Shown here piece by piece: positions 35,697-45,219 of a stretch of DNA of 64,000 bases. This DNA comes from an uncultured Mesonia sp. (GTDB lineage: Bacteria > Bacteroidota > Bacteroidia > Flavobacteriales > Flavobacteriaceae), in the NCBI GenBank assembly GCA_947494545.1, contig CANLVH010000001.1, positions 354,214 through 418,213 of the forward strand. Direction: 5' to 3'. Under the pieces are notes generated by a model that worked only from the letters and a program-made list of their open reading frames with translations, ran no database searches and had not been told where the DNA came from. Position numbers and translations under genes: made by a program. Numbering within the stretch: the stretch's first letter is position 1; each line of letters starts with the position of its first letter.

Positions 35697-38063
35697 ATGG
35701 AGCAAGACCCAAGATTATATAAAGAAGAATTTGAAAGTAGTAACGAGTTAAAAAAAATACTTTATAAGTATTTGAGCTATTGGCCTTGGTTTGTGCTTAG
35801 CGTTATAATTTGTGTAGCAGGAGCTTATTTGTATTTGCGGTATACTACCAGTATTTATGAAACCAAAGCTAAAGTAAAAGTATTGGACGAGAGTAACGAC
35901 GGTGGTTTAGACCTGGCCGGGTTGCGCGGTTCTAGCACGCTTTTTAATTTTACTAAGGTAAACTTAGAGAACGAAATTCAGATTTTTAAATCCAGGCGAT
36001 TATTAGCGCAGGTTATTAATAAGCTTAACCTGCAAAATGTATATTACAGTCACGCCACTTTTAAGCCGGCAATGCTAAACAATCGCGAGGTGCCAATAGA
36101 AGTAAATTGGTTGTATAAAGACAGTTTAAATTATGAGAATTCGCCACAAATTTTATTTACCCCTTTAGATGGTGGACAGTTTTCTTTAAAAGAAGAAAAA
36201 CTGGGAGAAATAAAGGCTAACTATAACGATAGCATACAATTTGGTGATTACCATTTGAGCATAAAGAAAAAGCCGAAAGTAAAAGAAGATCCTAAAAAAA
36301 TGCTTTTGCAATTTAGAAATCTTACTACGGCAATAAACAGTTTATCGCAAGGTATAACCGTTGAGCCTGTAGGCGAAAAAAGCCACATTTTGGCAGCCGA
36401 AATAAAAGGACCCAATAAAGCCAAAAACGAAGCGATTATCAATGCTTTAATTCGGCAGTTTAACCAAGACGGAATCGAAGATAAACGCCTTATTTCTAAG
36501 CGAACACAAGACTTTGTAGAAAATAGACTGCTTTATTTGGTAGAAGATTTAGATACGGTAGAAAGCAATATTGTTCAGTTTAAAGAACAAAACGAAGTCA
36601 TAAATATAGAAGCCAATACCGAGCAGCTTTTAGGAAAGGAAGCCGGGGCAGAGAGCAAACGCTACGAGGCTGCCACTCAATTGGCAGTAACCCGCGATCT
36701 AAGGAGTGTACTGCAAAACCAAGGAGCTTTTTCTTTATTGCCGGCTAATATTGGGGTAAATAATGCTTCCATAAACCAGCTTACGCAAGAGTATAACCGG
36801 CTTGTTTTAGAAAGAGATAGACTTCTGGTTTCCTCTACCAAAGAAAACCCGATGATTGTAAACCTAAACCAAGAATTGGAGCAATTGCAAACCAATATTT
36901 TGGCAAGTGTAAATGCGTATATTCAAAGTCTGGAAACCACTTTACGGAATTTAGAAAGTCAGGAAAGTTTATCTTCCGGTAAGATTAGAAACTTACCTAA
37001 AAAAGAAAAACAACTGCGCGCCATTAGAAGACAGCAAGAAATAAAAGAACGTCTTTATTTGTTTTTGTTGCAACGCAGGGAAGAAGCAGCATTAAGTTAT
37101 GCCATTACAGCGCCTACGGTAAAAATTGTAGATTATGCCTATACTTCTACAAGCCCGGTGGCACCTAAACGTAATATTATTTTTCTAGGATCTTTGGTAG
37201 TAGGACTTTTAATTCCGTTTGGGATTTTATATTTGCTTTTCTTATTAGATACCAAGGTGCATTCTAAAAATGACATTCAGCGTATGCTGCCAAAAGTGCC
37301 GGTGGTAGGCGAGATTCCGCAACTGGCGCAAGACGCGCATAAGTTAATTCAGCCTAACGATAGAAGTGTTCTTGCCGAAGCTTTCCGGATTTTACGTACC
37401 AACCTCAACTTTTTAAACACGAAAACCAAGGCTAGTTCAAAAGTTATTTTTGTGACTTCTACTACCAAGGGAGAGGGGAAAACTTTTGTTTCTACCAATT
37501 TAGCAAATATTTTGGCTTCCGTAAATAAAAAAGTTCTATTGATAGGAGCAGATTTGCGTAATCCGCAGTTGCATACCTATATCAAAGCCGATAAGAATCG
37601 GGACGGGGTTTCTAATTATCTTTACGATAGTAGCATTAATATAGAAAAACTTATTGTTCACAATCCGTTTTCTGTAGAAAATGTAGACCTGTTACTTTCC
37701 GGTCCCATCCCGCCTAATCCGGCAGAATTATTGGCTAACGGAAGGTTTGAGCAGTTATTGGCAGAGGCCAAAAACCTTTATGATTATATTATTGTAGATA
37801 CTGCGCCAACAATTTTAGTAACCGATACTTTTTTAATTGCTGAACAAGCAGACGTGAGTTTATATATGGTGCGAGCCAACTTTACGGATAACAAACTGCT
37901 TAACCATATAAATGAGTTACGCGAAGACAAAAAGCTAACAGAATTGGCCGTTGTGTTAAACGGTGTAAAAGAAGAAGGTGCTTACGGTTACAATTACGGC
38001 TATGGTTACGGCTACGGTGCTACCGAAAACAAATCTTCTATTTGGAAGTTTTGGAGGAAGTAG
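35697..38063 (+). CDS. wzc: Wzc-type tyrosine autokinase, polysaccharide co-polymerase
   Basis: 788 residues. Wzz-type chain-length domain with a first membrane helix at about 32-52 and a second near 495-515, separated by a long helical periplasmic hairpin. The cytoplasmic BY-kinase has Walker A in TSTTKGEGKTFVSTNLA, Walker A' in VLLIGADLRNPQLH and Walker B in YIIVDTAP. The C-terminal Tyr cluster GYNYGYGYGYG is the autophosphorylation site. It controls export and chain length together with Wza. No stable terminator follows; a C-poor low-complexity tract starts right after the stop. Confidence 0.93.
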   Translation: MEQDPRLYKEEFESSNELKKILYKYLSYWPWFVLSVIICVAGAYLYLRYTTSIYETKAKVKVLDESNDGGLDLAGLRGSSTLFNFTKVNLENEIQIFKSRRLLAQVINKLNLQNVYYSHATFKPAMLNNREVPIEVNWLYKDSLNYENSPQILFTPLDGGQFSLKEEKLGEIKANYNDSIQFGDYHLSIKKKPKVKEDPKKMLLQFRNLTTAINSLSQGITVEPVGEKSHILAAEIKGPNKAKNEAIINALIRQFNQDGIEDKRLISKRTQDFVENRLLYLVEDLDTVESNIVQFKEQNEVINIEANTEQLLGKEAGAESKRYEAATQLAVTRDLRSVLQNQGAFSLLPANIGVNNASINQLTQEYNRLVLERDRLLVSSTKENPMIVNLNQELEQLQTNILASVNAYIQSLETTLRNLESQESLSSGKIRNLPKKEKQLRAIRRQQEIKERLYLFLLQRREEAALSYAITAPTVKIVDYAYTSTSPVAPKRNIIFLGSLVVGLLIPFGILYLLFLLDTKVHSKNDIQRMLPKVPVVGEIPQLAQDAHKLIQPNDRSVLAEAFRILRTNLNFLNTKTKASSKVIFVTSTTKGEGKTFVSTNLANILASVNKKVLLIGADLRNPQLHTYIKADKNRDGVSNYLYDSSINIEKLIVHNPFSVENVDLLLSGPIPPNPAELLANGRFEQLLAEAKNLYDYIIVDTAPTILVTDTFLIAEQADVSLYMVRANFTDNKLLNHINELREDKKLTELAVVLNGVKEEGAYGYNYGYGYGYGATENKSSIWKFWRK

Positions 38064-39481
38064 GGTAGGTGTAGTATTGAGTAACGAGTAGTTAGTAGTT
38101 AGTAGAGGTGAGAGGTGAATGGGCAGGTGGCAGTGGTCAGTTTGCAGTAGAGGTTAGAGGTTAGAGGTGAGTGGGTAGTAATCAGTTAGCAGTGGCTAAT
38201 GAAAATTTAAATTCGAAGATTGGTCAAAGAATTTTTGTTATCAAAAATTAGTTATATACCTGTCATTCTGAAAAAACCTAACCGGAGTGAGGGTTTTATT
38301 TAGGATCTTTTGATTGGTTTGCAAAGGTTGTGTGTCGTTAGGTTTTTTATTCAAAATTCAAAAATCTGCAATCTCCAATTATTAGTAATAAACTTCGGTA
38401 ATTTAAAAGTGTTTCGACTGCGCTCAACATGACATTCGGACTCGTTTCGACTTTAGCCTGTCTTGAGCGGCGCCGAAAGACTCAAAATCAGTAAACAGTG
38501 TTCAGTTGGCAGTAGAGGTGAGAGATGAGAGGTAGTAATCAGTTGGCAATAATCAGTGGTCAGTTTGCGGTGGTTAGTGAAAATCTAAATTTGAAGGTCA
38601 CTAAAAAAATCAACGCAAATCTTGTCATTCTGGAAAAACCTGACCGTAGGGAGGGTTTTATTCAGAATCTTTTGGTTGGCCTGCAAAGGTTTTGTGTGGT
38701 TTGCTTTTTTCCAAGTGTCATCACCGCGAAAGGAGAGATCTTTACTCTAAATGTGAATTAACAATAAGCGAGAGAGATTTTTCAGTTGTTTCTCCTATCA
38801 TTGAAGCATCTTTTTAAAATTGTTAACCGTAATTAAAATATTGCATTTCAACTAACCTTTGTTCATTTTCTTTGCTCGTCCAAAGAAAACGAACCAAAAG
38901 AAAAGACGCTTTTTCCAAGGTATTTTTCAGCATAGCTGAAAACCAGTTTTGGTTTGCTAAAATCTCTCCAAGGCTTCGAGATTTTTTAACGCAAACCAAA
39001 GCTTATACTGGGGAAAAAGATTGCAAAGCGCTGCTTTGGAACGTTAGTAATGATGTTTTTTAATTTTTGTATAGAGGTGTTGGAAGAGCAGGGAAATATT
39101 TTGTTTTTTTCGAGTATCATATCGGCGATAGGAGGTATCTCTTTCCCAATGTGAATGAGCCATAAACTTTAATCTAAAAGATTTCTCAGTCGTTCCTCCA
39201 TAGAAAGACAATAAAGTTTAATTTCAAAATGTTATCACGTTCTACACTGTACAATATACAGTATACATTATACAATTAATTCCTCGCGTTAATCTAAATT
39301 CAATGTCCATCTGGGCGCTTAACGATAATTTAAAACTATCTCTGGAAAAAAGATTTCTCAGTCATACCTCCATCGAAAGGACAACAGCGAATTTCTATTC
39401 ACATAAACCAACCATCCAATCATCTAATCAACCAATCAACCAATTAACAAATCATCAAACCACCAATGGCTTTATAAAACA
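38064..39481. repeat. Gene-free stretch of dispersed repeats
   Basis: First a C-poor 'gtagttagtagaggtgagagg' type tract (38064-38210). Then comes a dispersed repeat with an imperfect GTCATTCTG...GGTTTTAT...AGGAT hairpin near 38265-38320, a CGACTGCGCTCAACATGACA word near 38410, and a second copy of the whole block at 38490-38720. GAGAGATCT...AGAGATTTCTCAG words occur at 38738, 39130, 39180 and 39350. The TTTGTTCATTTTC family copy is at 38868-39062. No gene is supported. Confidence 0.6.
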
Positions 39482-39516
39482 AAAAAACCGACTTACGAAT
39501 GTGTAAGTCGGTTTTT
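39482..39516 (-). terminator. Terminator after the OmpA-family gene
   Basis: AACCGACTTAC and GTAAGTCGGTT form a stem around a 6-base loop, with A-runs and T-runs on both sides, so it can act on either strand. It lies 25 bases after the stop codon of the minus-strand OmpA-family gene. Confidence 0.85.
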
Positions 39517-39541
39517 TAAAAGGCTGTTTAAACCTGTATGC

Positions 39542-40825
39542 TTATTTAAGTTTGAAAGTTACTCTTCTTACTAATTGACGTGCATCTGCAGAATTTCTAT
39601 CTACCGAGTCGTCTACGCCTGCACCTCTGTGCTCTAAACGCGATTCGTCTATACCTGCAGAAAGCAAGATATCGTATACTTTCTTAGCACGGCGCTCCGA
39701 TAAACGCTCGTTGTATTGGGCATTGCCAATTTCATCTGCATAACCTATCAATTCTGCTTTTGCACCCGGATTAGCTTTCATATAAGTTGCTAAGTAGTTA
39801 ATAGCTTCCAAGCTGTAAATTTCCGGTTGGGTACTGTCGAATTGGAAATACACATTTACATAGCCATTATTGATAAGATCTCTAATGGTTTCGTTTCCAC
39901 CACCTCGACTGCCTTGGTTGTCTACATATTCTTTGGTAGCAAAATGTCTTTCTAAGCTAGATTCCATTTCATCCGGAATACCGTTTTCATTTTTATCTAT
40001 AGCATAACCTTTAGAATCTACGGTTACTCCGTTTGGCGTATTAGGCTCTCTATCTAAGTAGTTAGGAACCCCATCCATATCACCATCTAACATATCGTCC
40101 TCAATCTTAGCAAGACGATTATGTAAAGAATCCAATTCTTTTGTCATTTTTGCTTTGTCAGAAGTATCTATCCAATCGGCATGTTTTTCTTCTCCACCAA
40201 TATAGAAAGTAATACCTGCGCTTACATTGGTAAGTAAGCCATCAAAGCCGCGATTTAACGTTTTTTCGTTTCCATCCCAAGTATAGTCTTGGTTTACATT
40301 TCCGAAAATAGAAAGGTCTGCAAAAATAGCAATGCTTTCACTTAGCTTTAATTGTGGTGTAACCCCCGCAGTAAAAGTACTCATGTAATCATCTTCGTCT
40401 GCATACACAGCATTTTCACCCAAGTTTATTTGTGCTAAACCGGCACCTCCGTGGAATAATAAACCAAAGTTTTGCGTCCATTCTTTAAAATCTAAGAGGT
40501 TTCCTAGGTTTACTACTCCTTCTAAAGTAGTGTGGTAGTATTTTGTTTCAAATTCACTTACGGCACCGTCGCCTTCTTGAATGTTGTTATAACCGGCGCC
40601 TAAACGTAGACCGAATTTGTCGTTAAACATATAACGGACGTTAGCTTGGGCGTTCCAAGGACCAAAAGTTGGAGAGTGGTACCCAGCGGTATAAGGTCGC
40701 GAAGCTTTGTGCAAGCCTGCGCTCAAATCAATAGACCATTTGTCGTATTCTGCTTCGTTTTGCTGTTGTGCAAACATAAAACCAGTGGCAAAAATACAAG
40801 CTACTAAAAGTGTAATTCTTTTCAT
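39542..40825 (-). CDS. OmpA-family outer-membrane protein
   Basis: 427 residues. A signal peptide (1-19, ending FMFAQ) is followed by a beta-barrel (about 20-210), a short helical linker, thrombospondin type 3-like Asp-rich calcium repeats (DGDMDGVPNYLD and DKNENGIPDEME, about 245-285), and an OmpA/MotB peptidoglycan-binding domain (about 315-427, with AELIGYADEIG and NERLSERRAKKVYDIL). It links the outer membrane to peptidoglycan. It lies on the opposite strand inside the polysaccharide locus, with its own promoter and terminator. Confidence 0.92.
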   Translation of the reverse strand: MKRITLLVACIFATGFMFAQQQNEAEYDKWSIDLSAGLHKASRPYTAGYHSPTFGPWNAQANVRYMFNDKFGLRLGAGYNNIQEGDGAVSEFETKYYHTTLEGVVNLGNLLDFKEWTQNFGLLFHGGAGLAQINLGENAVYADEDDYMSTFTAGVTPQLKLSESIAIFADLSIFGNVNQDYTWDGNEKTLNRGFDGLLTNVSAGITFYIGGEEKHADWIDTSDKAKMTKELDSLHNRLAKIEDDMLDGDMDGVPNYLDREPNTPNGVTVDSKGYAIDKNENGIPDEMESSLERHFATKEYVDNQGSRGGGNETIRDLINNGYVNVYFQFDSTQPEIYSLEAINYLATYMKANPGAKAELIGYADEIGNAQYNERLSERRAKKVYDILLSAGIDESRLEHRGAGVDDSVDRNSADARQLVRRVTFKLK

Positions 40826-40856
40826 AAGATTGTAGTGTTTAAACAGATTTTGGAAA

Positions 40857-40885
40857 CAAAGGTAAGTAATTTTTTTTCATACCAA
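40857..40885 (-). promoter_or_regulatory. Consensus promoter for the OmpA-family gene
   Basis: On the minus strand TTG (40885-40883) is followed after 18 bases by TACCTTTG (40864-40857). The start lies about 25 bases before the ATG. Confidence 0.75.
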
Positions 40886-40999
40886 TTGCAACTAAACCAA
40901 ATTAATAGGAGAAAGTTAACATTTTCCGGTCATTTAACTGTTTTGACTATGTAATTTTTTAAATAATTTAACCTGTTTGCAAAAGTTTTAAGGGTTTTT

Positions 41000-41600
41000 A
41001 AGAAAAAGTTGATCAATTGGCAGTAGAGGTTAGAGGTTAGAGGTGAGAGGTGGGCGGTGAGTGGGGATTTCAATACTCAAATTAGATCTCACTGGAAAAA
41101 ATACATTTTCAAAAACCTCTATCAAGTTTTGTTATTCTGGAAAAACCAGACCGGAGGAAAGGTTTTATTCAGAATCTTTTGGTTGGTTTGCAAAGGTGTT
41201 TTGTGGTAATCAAAAAATCCAAAATCAACAATCGACAACCCTCAATCGAAAATCTCCAATTATTATTAGTGATAAATATAAACTTCGGTAATTTAGAAGT
41301 GCCTCGACTCCGCTCAGCATGACAATGTGAAAGTGTTTCGGCTGCGCTCAACAAGACATTTGGACTCTTTTCGACTTTAGCTTGTCTTGAACGCTGCCGG
41401 AAGCTCGGCATTTGGAAATTTCTCGACTGTGGTTACATTGAAGTATTTTGTTTAAGTCCGTATCTATAAGAATCTATTAAAGTAAAAGTAAGTGTGGTTT
41501 TTACCAAATTAACCAATCCACGCATTAACTGTTTAACCAATTCACAAATCACAAATCAACCAATACCTGCAATTTACATCAAAAAAAATCCGTAAAGCTG
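41000..41600. repeat. Third copy of the 38.1-38.7 kb repeat block
   Basis: Bases 41010-41405 repeat, with changes, the order seen at 38095-38480: a C-poor 'agaggttagaggtgag' tract, the ATTCTGGAAAAACC...GGTTTTATTCAGAAT hairpin (near 41134-41176), 'aatctccaattatta', and CGACTCCGCTCAGCATGACA words. The remainder to 41600 is low-complexity. No gene. Confidence 0.6.
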
Positions 41601-41621
41601 TTTTACTCCTATAAAAGTTGG

Positions 41622-41629
41622 TATTTTTG
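41622..41629 (+). promoter_or_regulatory. -7 box before the main polysaccharide operon
   Basis: TATTTTTG matches TAnnTTTG, 43 bases before the cupin gene ATG. It would drive the long operon 41672-54429. No clear -33. Confidence 0.45.
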
Positions 41630-41671
41630 CGCGTTGATAAAATCCGCTAACGGGAAATAAAAATTTTTATT

Positions 41672-42013
41672 ATGGAACATGCCGAAAGACCCTGGGGCGA
41701 ATATATTGTTTTAGAAGATGCCAATACCCACAAGGTTAAACGAATTACGGTAGCACCGGGAGGCAGGTTGTCTTATCAATTTCACCGTTATCGGGCAGAG
41801 GTGTGGACGATTATAAGCGGAACCGGACGGGTTACTTTAGATGGAGAAACTAAAGAATATGGTTCGGGAGAAGTAATAAAAATTCCAAAGGGAGCGAAGC
41901 ACCGTATTGAAAACCCCGGAAAGCAAAATTGTGTTTTTATAGAAGTGCAATACGGTAGTTACTTTGGGGAAGACGATATTGTTAGATTAGAAGATGATTA
42001 TAACCGCGCATAA
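41672..42013 (+). CDS. Stand-alone cupin of the mannose-6-phosphate isomerase type II family
   Basis: 113 residues corresponding only to the C-terminal cupin of bifunctional GMP/PMI enzymes. Motifs are RPWGEYIVLED, then the metal-binding YQFHRYRAEVWTIISG (with Gln, His and Glu) and IPKGAKHRIEN. It probably interconverts mannose-6-phosphate and fructose-6-phosphate, or another sugar phosphate, to supply GDP-mannose-type precursors; function inferred. No guanylyltransferase partner is in the window. Its stop overlaps the flippase start (TAATG). Confidence 0.8.
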   Translation: MEHAERPWGEYIVLEDANTHKVKRITVAPGGRLSYQFHRYRAEVWTIISGTGRVTLDGETKEYGSGEVIKIPKGAKHRIENPGKQNCVFIEVQYGSYFGEDDIVRLEDDYNRA

Positions 42014-43506
42014 TGATAAGTAACTTAAGAAAAGCAGCCGTATTATCGTATGTCAAATTAGCAGTAACCAATATTGGCGGCTTGTTAGTTACCCCGTATA
42101 TTATAAAAATGTTGGGCGATGAAGAGTATGGTTTATACACCTTAATTGGTGCTTTTGTAGGTTATTTGTCTGTTTTAGATTTAGGACTTAACAATGCAAT
42201 TGTTCGTTATGTGGCACAATATCGTGCGGAAGAAAATCAAAAATCCGAAGAAAATTTTTTAGCCCTTAGTTTACTTATTTATATAGGTATAGGTGTGCTA
42301 CTCGTAATATTGGGTAGCGTTTTTTATCTTAATATAGATAATTTGTTTGGCGATACTTTAAATGCAGCGCAATTAGACAAAGCGCGTTGGATGTTATTAA
42401 TACTTATCATAAATATAGGTTTCACCTTGCCCGGTGGAGCTTTTACCGGTATATGCACCGGTTACGAGGCATTTATATTTCCTAGATGGTTAAGTATTTT
42501 TAAGTATGTTCTACGAGTAATTTTAATTATTGCTATTTTAAATTTTGGGGCCAATGCGTTAGGAATTGTTGTGCTAGATACCCTTCTTAATTTAGGTTTT
42601 ATATTGCTAACAGTTTGGTTTGTGCTTAGTAAGCTAAAAGTACGCATTAAATTACACCAATTCGAATGGATTTATTTAAAAGAAATATTTGGCTACTCCA
42701 TCTGGATTTTTATTTTTGGATTGGTATATCAATTTCAATGGCGTACCGGTCAAGTTATTTTAGGAACACATATGACACCCGTGATTGTAGCTGTTTATGG
42801 AATAGGTGTAATGCTTGGCGTATATTTTACCACTTTTGGAAATATTATTAATAGACTTATTTTGCCAAAAGCTGTAAAAAGTGTTTACCAGCAAGCGAGT
42901 CCACAAGTATTGACTATGCAAATGACAAAGGTTGCCAGGATTTCTTTATTATTATTGCTTTTTATATTTGGTGGTTTTGTTGTGGTAGGCAAAGACTTTA
43001 TACAGTTATGGGTAGGAGATACTTATGCAAACGCCTATTATATAGCGGCAGGGATTATGCTGGTTTATATTATGCCTATTGCACAAGGTTATGCGCATAG
43101 TATTTTAGAAGCAAAAAAGCTTCTGCGGTTTAAAACCTTAAGTTTTCTCATAGCTTGTATAATTGGTATGGTTTCGGGTAGTTTTTTATCCTATAAATAC
43201 GGGGAATTAGGAATGATTATAGGTCTCTTAATACCACTTTTTGTCCTACAATGGGGGATTATGAATTATTATTACTACAAAAAATTAGCATTAAACATTC
43301 GCTGGTTTTTTCAAAAAACTTTTGCGCTTATAGTAATAAGTTTGCTTGTAATACCTTTAGGCTATTTATTTGCCAATCAATTTGAAGCAAGTTGGACTAA
43401 TTTCATTTTAAAAAGTCTTTTCTTTACTTTAATTTTCGGACTTTTGCTGTTTTTGGTTTTAAACAAAGAAGAAAAGCAACTTTTGTTTAACAGGCTCAAG
43501 TTATGA
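42013..43506 (+). CDS. Wzx-type polysaccharide flippase
   Basis: 497 residues, about 12-14 membrane segments and no large soluble domain. The N-terminal pattern NIGGLLVTPYIIKMLGDEEYGLYTLIGAF and the DLGLNNAIVRYVAQYR motif are typical of the oligosaccharide flippase (MATE-like) family. It moves lipid-linked repeat units to the periplasm. ATGA overlap with the next glycosyltransferase gene shows tight coupling. Confidence 0.88.
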   Translation: MISNLRKAAVLSYVKLAVTNIGGLLVTPYIIKMLGDEEYGLYTLIGAFVGYLSVLDLGLNNAIVRYVAQYRAEENQKSEENFLALSLLIYIGIGVLLVILGSVFYLNIDNLFGDTLNAAQLDKARWMLLILIINIGFTLPGGAFTGICTGYEAFIFPRWLSIFKYVLRVILIIAILNFGANALGIVVLDTLLNLGFILLTVWFVLSKLKVRIKLHQFEWIYLKEIFGYSIWIFIFGLVYQFQWRTGQVILGTHMTPVIVAVYGIGVMLGVYFTTFGNIINRLILPKAVKSVYQQASPQVLTMQMTKVARISLLLLLFIFGGFVVVGKDFIQLWVGDTYANAYYIAAGIMLVYIMPIAQGYAHSILEAKKLLRFKTLSFLIACIIGMVSGSFLSYKYGELGMIIGLLIPLFVLQWGIMNYYYYKKLALNIRWFFQKTFALIVISLLVIPLGYLFANQFEASWTNFILKSLFFTLIFGLLLFLVLNKEEKQLLFNRLKL

Positions 43507-44489
43507 AGAAAGTAAGTATAGTAATACCTTGTTATAACGCAGAGAATACAATAGAAGAAACGTTGCTTTCTGTTGCAAACCAAACTTATGAAAATATTGA
43601 ATGCATTATAGTAGATGATTGTTCAAAAGATAATTCCAGAACTAAAATATCAGATTTTATTAAAGATAAAGAAAATTTTTTTCTTAAAGTTTTAAAACAG
43701 AATAGAGGCGGAGCTTATGCAAGAAATATTGGCGTGACTGCTGCAACAGGAAATTATATTATGTTTCTTGATAGTGATGACATTTTAGATCTAGACTGTT
43801 TAAACCACAGATTAAGCCACTTAGATGAGCGTTTAGATTTTATGGTTTTTCCTAATTACGGTCGTTTCAAATCTCGAAATCATATTAATAAAGTTTTAGC
43901 TAGTAAAAAAATACTTAATGGTTCTAGAGAGTCTCATTTGCACAGTTTTGTAATACACGACTTACCTTTACCTTGGAATATTATGAGCGTTTTATGGAAG
44001 CAACAAACACTTAAAAAATTAAAGGGTTTTGATATTGACTATGTAAGATTGCAGGATGTAGAATTGATGGTGCGAGCATTGTATTATAATTTTTCTTATA
44101 AAATCATTGATAATGTAATTGATTGTTATTATCGTTACTATTCTAACGAAGAAAAAGCGAAAAAGAAAAGAGCAAAATTTTTTGACGCTTCACTCTTATT
44201 TATTATAAAATGCTTCTATTTTGATAAAGATAATTTATTATATCAACCGTTAATAAGTAGTATTCGAAAATTTTATGCTCAACTTATAACCATTCAAATT
44301 CTTTCGAACGAATTTTCGCAAGGACGAATTTTAGATTTTATCCAAATTAATAAACAAATAAATATTTTTAACAACCATATCAAGCTAAGAAAAGTAGTGA
44401 AATTTTTGATTCAAATGCGATCATTTCTTAGATTACCGGTTATACGCACAATTATCTGGAGAACTATGAAAGTTTATATAAAATTATGA
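43503..44489 (+). CDS. Family 2 glycosyltransferase
   Basis: 328 residues, GT-A fold. The nucleotide-sugar binding start is VSIVIPCYNAENTIEETLLS and the metal-binding DxD-like loop is MFLDSDDILDLD. No membrane helix. The C-terminal half is Lys/Ile/Phe-rich and AT-rich, unlike the housekeeping genes. The donor and acceptor sugars cannot be inferred. Both ends have ATGA overlaps with neighbours. Confidence 0.85.
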   Translation: MKKVSIVIPCYNAENTIEETLLSVANQTYENIECIIVDDCSKDNSRTKISDFIKDKENFFLKVLKQNRGGAYARNIGVTAATGNYIMFLDSDDILDLDCLNHRLSHLDERLDFMVFPNYGRFKSRNHINKVLASKKILNGSRESHLHSFVIHDLPLPWNIMSVLWKQQTLKKLKGFDIDYVRLQDVELMVRALYYNFSYKIIDNVIDCYYRYYSNEEKAKKKRAKFFDASLLFIIKCFYFDKDNLLYQPLISSIRKFYAQLITIQILSNEFSQGRILDFIQINKQINIFNNHIKLRKVVKFLIQMRSFLRLPVIRTIIWRTMKVYIKL

Positions 44490-45219
44490 GATATTCCTTT
44501 TTTAAGAATACTTTTAAAATTTATAATAACAAAAGTGTTGTACTAATTTATAATATGGGTAAAGTTGGGTCATCCACTTTGGTGAATTCTATTCCTAAAG
44601 CTTATCAAATACATACGCTTTATAGTGATTTGCCACCTTCAGGACTACGTATAAAAAATATGCCAATTAAAAGAAATATTATTTTTTTTTAAATCGGTTG
44701 ACTATTAAATTAGCACTTAAATTTAGAAGACAACAAACAAAAATTATAACGGTAATTCGTCATCCTGTTGATAGGAATAGGTCTATGTTTTTTCAAGATC
44801 TTGAATTATGGTTAACAAAACATAGTTTGGAAAAAGGCGGCGGTAAAAGTGATTATAATCTTGACCCTTTAATAAAAGCTTACGAACAAACCTTTGAGCA
44901 TGATTTTTACTTAAGATGGTTTAAAAATGAATTAAGCAGACTAACAAATATTGATATCCAAAAAGTGAAATTTGATAAAGGATATGATATTTTAGAAAAT
45001 AGTAAATACAAAATATTGTTTTTGAAATTAGAAAAGTTAGAAGAGAATAAAAAATTAATCGAGGAGTTTTTAGATATTGAAATAAGTTTAGAAAATAAAA
45101 ATGTGGCTTTTAAAAAATGGTATGGTGAAGTTTATGCACAGTTTAAAAACCTACCACTTATGGAGTGTGAAAAAAAATTACTGGAAAATCCGATATTTGA
45201 AAAATTTGGCTATAAATGA
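44486..45219 (+). pseudogene. Sulfotransferase-like gene broken by a T9 tract (possible phase-variable gene)
   Basis: Two frames together make one sulfotransferase of about 243 residues. The first (ATG at 44486) contains the PAPS 5'-phosphosulfate loop, MGKVGSSTLVNSIP, and stops at 44690-44692. The second continues to 45219 and contains the 3'-phosphate motif ITVIRHPVDRNRSMFF. The break is at nine T (44682-44690) followed by AAA. One added T joins the frames as FFLNRLTIKLALKFRR. Causes can be phase variation by slippage, ribosomal or transcriptional frameshifting, a true mutation, or a sequencing error. If active it would sulfate the polysaccharide. Confidence 0.7.
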
